Part shown: positions 39,673-42,391 of the stretch, one piece after another
Numbering within the stretch: position 1 is the first letter of the stretch
Layout: every line of letters begins with the position of its first letter
Source: Candidatus Wolframiiraptor sp. EX4484-121
Lineage (GTDB): Archaea > Thermoproteota > Nitrososphaeria_A > Caldarchaeales > Wolframiiraptoraceae
Direction: 5' to 3'
Length of the DNA: 42,391 nt
NCBI GenBank assembly: GCA_002255105.1
Contig: NJEK01000001.1
Coordinates: 1 to 42,391, forward strand
Position numbers and translations under genes: made by a program
The notes under the pieces: generated by a model
Told to the model about the DNA's origin: nothing
Databases searched by the model: none
What the model saw: the letters and a program-made list of their open reading frames with translations, nothing else

Positions 39673-40914
39673 CTACTCGCCGAAGAGCGGAACCCTTCCA
39701 AGATAGTTCATCAGGATCCTCATCAAATCCATCCCCCTAATCCTATTCAATCCTCCCGAGGCGCATGAGATCTCATCAAACTTTCTCACGTCATCCCTCC
39801 TAACACCGGGCCCGATTATCGCTAATGGAACCGGATCCCCGGCATGGCTCCCAACCTCGCATGGGGTCGTGTGATCTCCTGTCAATGCTAGATAATAGTT
39901 CTCGGAGAGAACCTTGTCGACGAGGGGCTTAAGCTCCCTAGAGATCCACTCTATCACCTCAACCTTCCTCTCCGGATCTTTGTCGTGACTCACATTGTCG
40001 GTCGCCTTAATATGTAGGAAGACCAGATCATAGTCATCTAACGCTCTCATCGCGGCCTCAACCTTTCCCTTGAGGTTCGTGTTAACGGTTCCATCGGCTC
40101 CCTCAACCCTGATAAGCTCGAATCCAACGGCCTTGGCCACACCCTTATACAAGGCTCCCCCCGCTATCGCGGCCGCCCTAACACCCCATAGCTCGTTAAT
40201 CGATTTAATCCTAGGCAATACTCCAGCCCCCCTAGGCAGGATGGCATTCGCGGGCTTAAGCCCCCTCTCAACCCTCTCCTTATTCAACGGATGCTCTCTC
40301 AAAATCCTCCCGGCCTTCTCCAAGAACTCCTCCAAGGCTCTAGCGGTTCTCTCGGCCTCGATGGAATCGTCTAGGGGGCAGGGCTTGGGGACCTTCACCC
40401 CGGTTAGATGTGGGTCCACATCTGAGACCATCCTCGAAAGCTTCTCACCTCTCAAGACTAATACCCCCCTATGCTCGGAGGAGTGGATGAACTCCGCCTC
40501 AACCCCGTCAACCTCCTCGATCCTGATATCCTTCAAGGACTCGGAGAGCTTCTCGGCATCGACGTTGCCTATCCTCCCAGCCCTCCTATCGACGATCACC
40601 CCGTCATCGCTTACGGTTGCGAGGTTGCATCTGAACGCCACGTCGCCCGGCCTGAGATCTACTCCAACCCCGAGGGCCTCGAACGCGCCTCTACCGGGAT
40701 AGCATCTCTCGGGATCGTATCCGAAGATCGCGAGGTGGGCCGTATCGCTTCCTGGGGGTTGGCCTGGAGCTATTGGGTCCATGATCCCGCACTCCCCCTT
40801 TTCGGCGACTAGATCCAAGGTTTTGGCTTCTGCTGCCTGTAAGGGCGTTAATCCCCCCAACGCTTTAACGGGCCTGTCCCCGACTCCATCCAAGACTATT
40901 AAGACCGCCTTCAT
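39673..40914 (-). CDS. apgM: 2,3-bisphosphoglycerate-independent phosphoglycerate mutase, archaeal type
   Basis: Interconverts 3- and 2-phosphoglycerate in glycolysis and gluconeogenesis. A 413-residue member of the alkaline phosphatase superfamily, archaeal (aPGAM) subgroup. Metal and nucleophile motifs: LIVLDGVGDRP (Asp9), the nucleophile Ser56 in PPGSDTAHLAIFGYDP, PGRGAFEALG, HIKATDNVSHDKDP, LALTGDHTTPCEVGSHAGDPVP. All are in place. Transcribed alone on the minus strand, with a TATA-like box at 40938-40947 and a divergent MFS gene. Confidence 0.95.
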   Translation of the reverse strand: MKAVLIVLDGVGDRPVKALGGLTPLQAAEAKTLDLVAEKGECGIMDPIAPGQPPGSDTAHLAIFGYDPERCYPGRGAFEALGVGVDLRPGDVAFRCNLATVSDDGVIVDRRAGRIGNVDAEKLSESLKDIRIEEVDGVEAEFIHSSEHRGVLVLRGEKLSRMVSDVDPHLTGVKVPKPCPLDDSIEAERTARALEEFLEKAGRILREHPLNKERVERGLKPANAILPRGAGVLPRIKSINELWGVRAAAIAGGALYKGVAKAVGFELIRVEGADGTVNTNLKGKVEAAMRALDDYDLVFLHIKATDNVSHDKDPERKVEVIEWISRELKPLVDKVLSENYYLALTGDHTTPCEVGSHAGDPVPLAIIGPGVRRDDVRKFDEISCASGGLNRIRGMDLMRILMNYLGRVPLFGE

Positions 40915-40937
40915 CGAGCATCAAGCGCTCGCGCCGA

Positions 40938-40947
40938 CCTATAACTC
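40938..40947 (-). promoter_or_regulatory. TATA-like element of apgM
   Basis: On the minus strand GAGTTATAGG lies 24-33 bases before the ATG at 40914. Confidence 0.45.
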
Positions 40948-40953
40948 TTCTCA

Positions 40954-40963
40954 AAAATATCTT
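40954..40963 (+). promoter_or_regulatory. TATA-like element of the MFS gene
   Basis: AAAATATCTT lies 20-29 bases before the ATG at 40983; together with the element at 40938-40947 it makes a 68-base divergent promoter. Confidence 0.45.
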
Positions 40964-40982
40964 TAACGAGGCTATTCGAACC

Positions 40983-42308
40983 ATGGCCATAACAGGAATT
41001 ATGAGGCTTAAGCTCATCCTAACGCTTGAGATAGCTTTTGCGGGCATCTACCTAGCCCTCACTAGAAGTCTCCTGGTGATCTACTTGACCTCCATAGGGT
41101 TCACGGTCGGATTTATCTCGACCATGGTTGTAGCCTCCTCGACCGCCTCACTAATCCTATCCATAATACTCTACAAGTCTCCAAAGTTCGTCGTCAGGAA
41201 GGTTAGGTCTAAGTTCATCCTAGCCCATGCGGGTGAGAGGATATTCTGGATACCGATGGTTCTTACGAGCAACATCTATGTGATAACGCTCTCCTACATG
41301 ATCCTCAGCATGTCCTCAACGATCCTCGGGGTCTTCATGAACCTCCTAATCTACTCATCATTCGACGAGGCTGGGATAAGGGATGTCACGGCTAAGAGAA
41401 CTGCCGCATACAATTTTACAAATGTAATTGGATCGATCCTCTCAATACTCTTGCTAGCGGTTTTACCCCCTGAGGCTAAGTTTCAGATAATCTTCATAAC
41501 GGGATCTTTAATAGGGCTTCTCTCAACTCTCATGATAAGCCTCGCAGATATGAGCAAGATGGAGGAGGTCGAGATCCCCCCGGAGATCGAGAGGCCCGAG
41601 CAATTCTTCTCCATCTCATCCTTCCTACTCGCATTCCTCACCTCAAACAATCTCCTAGGAATCTTTTGGCAACCATATCTGATGAATGCGCTCAACGCTC
41701 CAGACTATGTGGCCGCCGGAATAAACTTCGCCGGAACCCTCGCCAGCATCCTAGGCTCAGCCCTATGGGCCAAGCGTTCTCTAAGGACCTTCAGGATAGC
41801 CCTAGCCTCAAGCATCGTGACGCCGATAGCCGCGATACTGATCCCGATACCGTCGGCTCATATAGGGGTCTCCGCATTTAATGGAGTCGTTGGAACCGGC
41901 ACGGCGTTCTTGGGCAACTTTCTTTTCGCCAGATACTTATCGAAGTTCGGTATTTTGAGGTCGAGCATGATCATGGTCTTGCTCTCAAACCTCTCCCAGC
42001 TCCTCGCAACTCCATTCGGAATAATCTTCGGCCAAAATTACATGATCCTCTTCATCTCGGTTCTGCTCCTAATGATCTCCTCAAACTTCCTAGCCCTCCT
42101 AACCATACCCGAGGTAGCCGTGGTCCCAGCCCATGCCGCCAGAACCTACTCATACCTCCTCTACACGACGAGCTTGACGGGCTACTCCTTCATAGTCGAG
42201 ACTACGGTGGAGGCCATAACCCTAACCCTGAGGCTCCTAGCCCTAACCCTCGTCCTAATAATACTCTACATCCTTTATAGGCTCGTTTGGTTCTTGGCGA
42301 CGATTTAA
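40983..42308 (+). CDS. MFS-like membrane transporter
   Basis: A 441-residue protein with about twelve hydrophobic helices in two halves separated by a charged loop (near residues 190-212, ADMSKMEEVEIPPEIERPEQ), the layout of Major Facilitator Superfamily transporters. A helix 2-3 loop has YKSPKFVVRKVRSKFI, a loose form of the MFS A motif. Substrate cannot be read. The last 60 residues contain an additional very hydrophobic helix (LLALTLVLIILYILYRLVWFLA), so the C-terminal topology may differ. Divergent from apgM. Confidence 0.72.
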   Translation: MAITGIMRLKLILTLEIAFAGIYLALTRSLLVIYLTSIGFTVGFISTMVVASSTASLILSIILYKSPKFVVRKVRSKFILAHAGERIFWIPMVLTSNIYVITLSYMILSMSSTILGVFMNLLIYSSFDEAGIRDVTAKRTAAYNFTNVIGSILSILLLAVLPPEAKFQIIFITGSLIGLLSTLMISLADMSKMEEVEIPPEIERPEQFFSISSFLLAFLTSNNLLGIFWQPYLMNALNAPDYVAAGINFAGTLASILGSALWAKRSLRTFRIALASSIVTPIAAILIPIPSAHIGVSAFNGVVGTGTAFLGNFLFARYLSKFGILRSSMIMVLLSNLSQLLATPFGIIFGQNYMILFISVLLLMISSNFLALLTIPEVAVVPAHAARTYSYLLYTTSLTGYSFIVETTVEAITLTLRLLALTLVLIILYILYRLVWFLATI

Positions 42309-42310
42309 CA

Positions 42311-42320
42311 TAAATATCCC
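42311..42320 (+). promoter_or_regulatory. TATA box of the last gene
   Basis: TAAATATCCC starts two bases after the MFS stop codon and lies 21-30 bases before the ATG at 42341, suggesting a leaderless gene. Confidence 0.5.
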
Positions 42321-42340
42321 CAGATAGGCTTATCTTGAAG

Positions 42341-42391
42341 ATGGATCAGCCTGAACCTAACTTCCTTAAGGAGTTCCTCTCGATGATCTCG
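42341..42391 (+). CDS. Start of a gene cut by the window edge
   Basis: An ATG with a well-placed TATA box opens a frame encoding MDQPEPNFLKEFLSMIS that runs off the window. Seventeen residues are too few to assign a family. The promoter position is the main support. Confidence 0.5.
   Translation, partial: MDQPEPNFLKEFLSMIS

Noticed and set aside
1..42391. CRISPR arrays, insertion sequences, replication origin, rRNA and riboswitches
   Set aside because: No regularly spaced repeats, transposase, terminal inverted repeats, origin-box clusters, rRNA or riboswitch cores were seen on either strand.

Overview
The window is chromosomal DNA of an archaeon, probably a thermophile of the TACK side of the tree; the exact phylum is an inference and could be wrong. 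Archaeal hallmarks seen directly are both 20S proteasome subunits, the exosome core (Rrp4, Rrp41, Rrp42), SBDS, the KH/beta-CASP termination nuclease FttA, LSm, ribosomal proteins L37e and L37Ae, KEOPS Pcc1, prefoldin beta, an archaeal-type phosphoglycerate mutase, a helicase-less XPF nuclease and tRNA genes with introns. The pair of di-myo-inositol phosphate genes (a CTP:inositol-1-P cytidylyltransferase fused to a CDP-alcohol transferase, plus inositol-1-phosphate synthase) is the usual mark of a hyperthermophile. Many genes start with TTG or GTG, and many promoters have a TATA box 25-30 bases from the start codon, suggesting leaderless mRNAs. No CRISPR array, insertion sequence or rRNA is visible.

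Layout. Bases 1-900 are a small gene graveyard: a GH130 glycosidase fragment, a decayed RelB/RelE-like toxin-antitoxin pair, and an intron-containing tRNA-Leu whose 5' acceptor strand does not match its 3' strand. Bases 950-6140 carry information-processing genes: phosphoesterase, FKBP, psmB, fttA, a SepF-like gene, LSm, L37e, and tRNA-Ala with an intron inside the T stem. Bases 6400-10000 hold argH, a CPBP membrane protease, tRNA-Ile and a radical SAM/SPASM enzyme. Bases 10000-14500 hold the inositol-phosphate solute genes with a PadR regulator and a V4R-domain protein. Bases 14600-18700 hold tRNA-Asn (intron), tRNA-Ser, a truncated DUF211 gene, a VIT1-like transporter, mtnA, a shortened TauE-like protein and a Gfo/Idh oxidoreductase. 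Bases 18760-25670 hold a polyprenyl-phosphate sugar-1-P transferase, an acyl-CoA dehydrogenase, a membrane zinc-ribbon protein, a UPF0282 metallo-hydrolase and an Lhr helicase.

Bases 25870-28900 encode a cell-surface pair: a Thr/Pro-rich stalk protein anchored at its C-terminus, and an unusual membrane-anchored fusion of an alpha/beta hydrolase with a polysaccharide-deacetylase-like domain. Bases 28920-34370 contain two DUF131 genes and then the long conserved operon psmA-SBDS-rrp4-rrp41-rrp42-L37Ae-pcc1-pfdB-DHH, coupling protein degradation, ribosome maturation, RNA decay and tRNA modification. Bases 35380-37890 encode an ECF-type transporter energy module (two ATPases and EcfT) without a substrate-binding S component. 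A strong C/D box guide RNA candidate lies at 37970-38034, followed by xpf, two small genes of unknown function, apgM, an MFS-like transporter and the first codons of another gene.

The most unusual items are the headless tRNA-Leu, the T-stem intron of tRNA-Ala, the C/D box RNA, the hydrolase-deacetylase fusion, and the extra membrane domain on the DIP-phosphate synthase.
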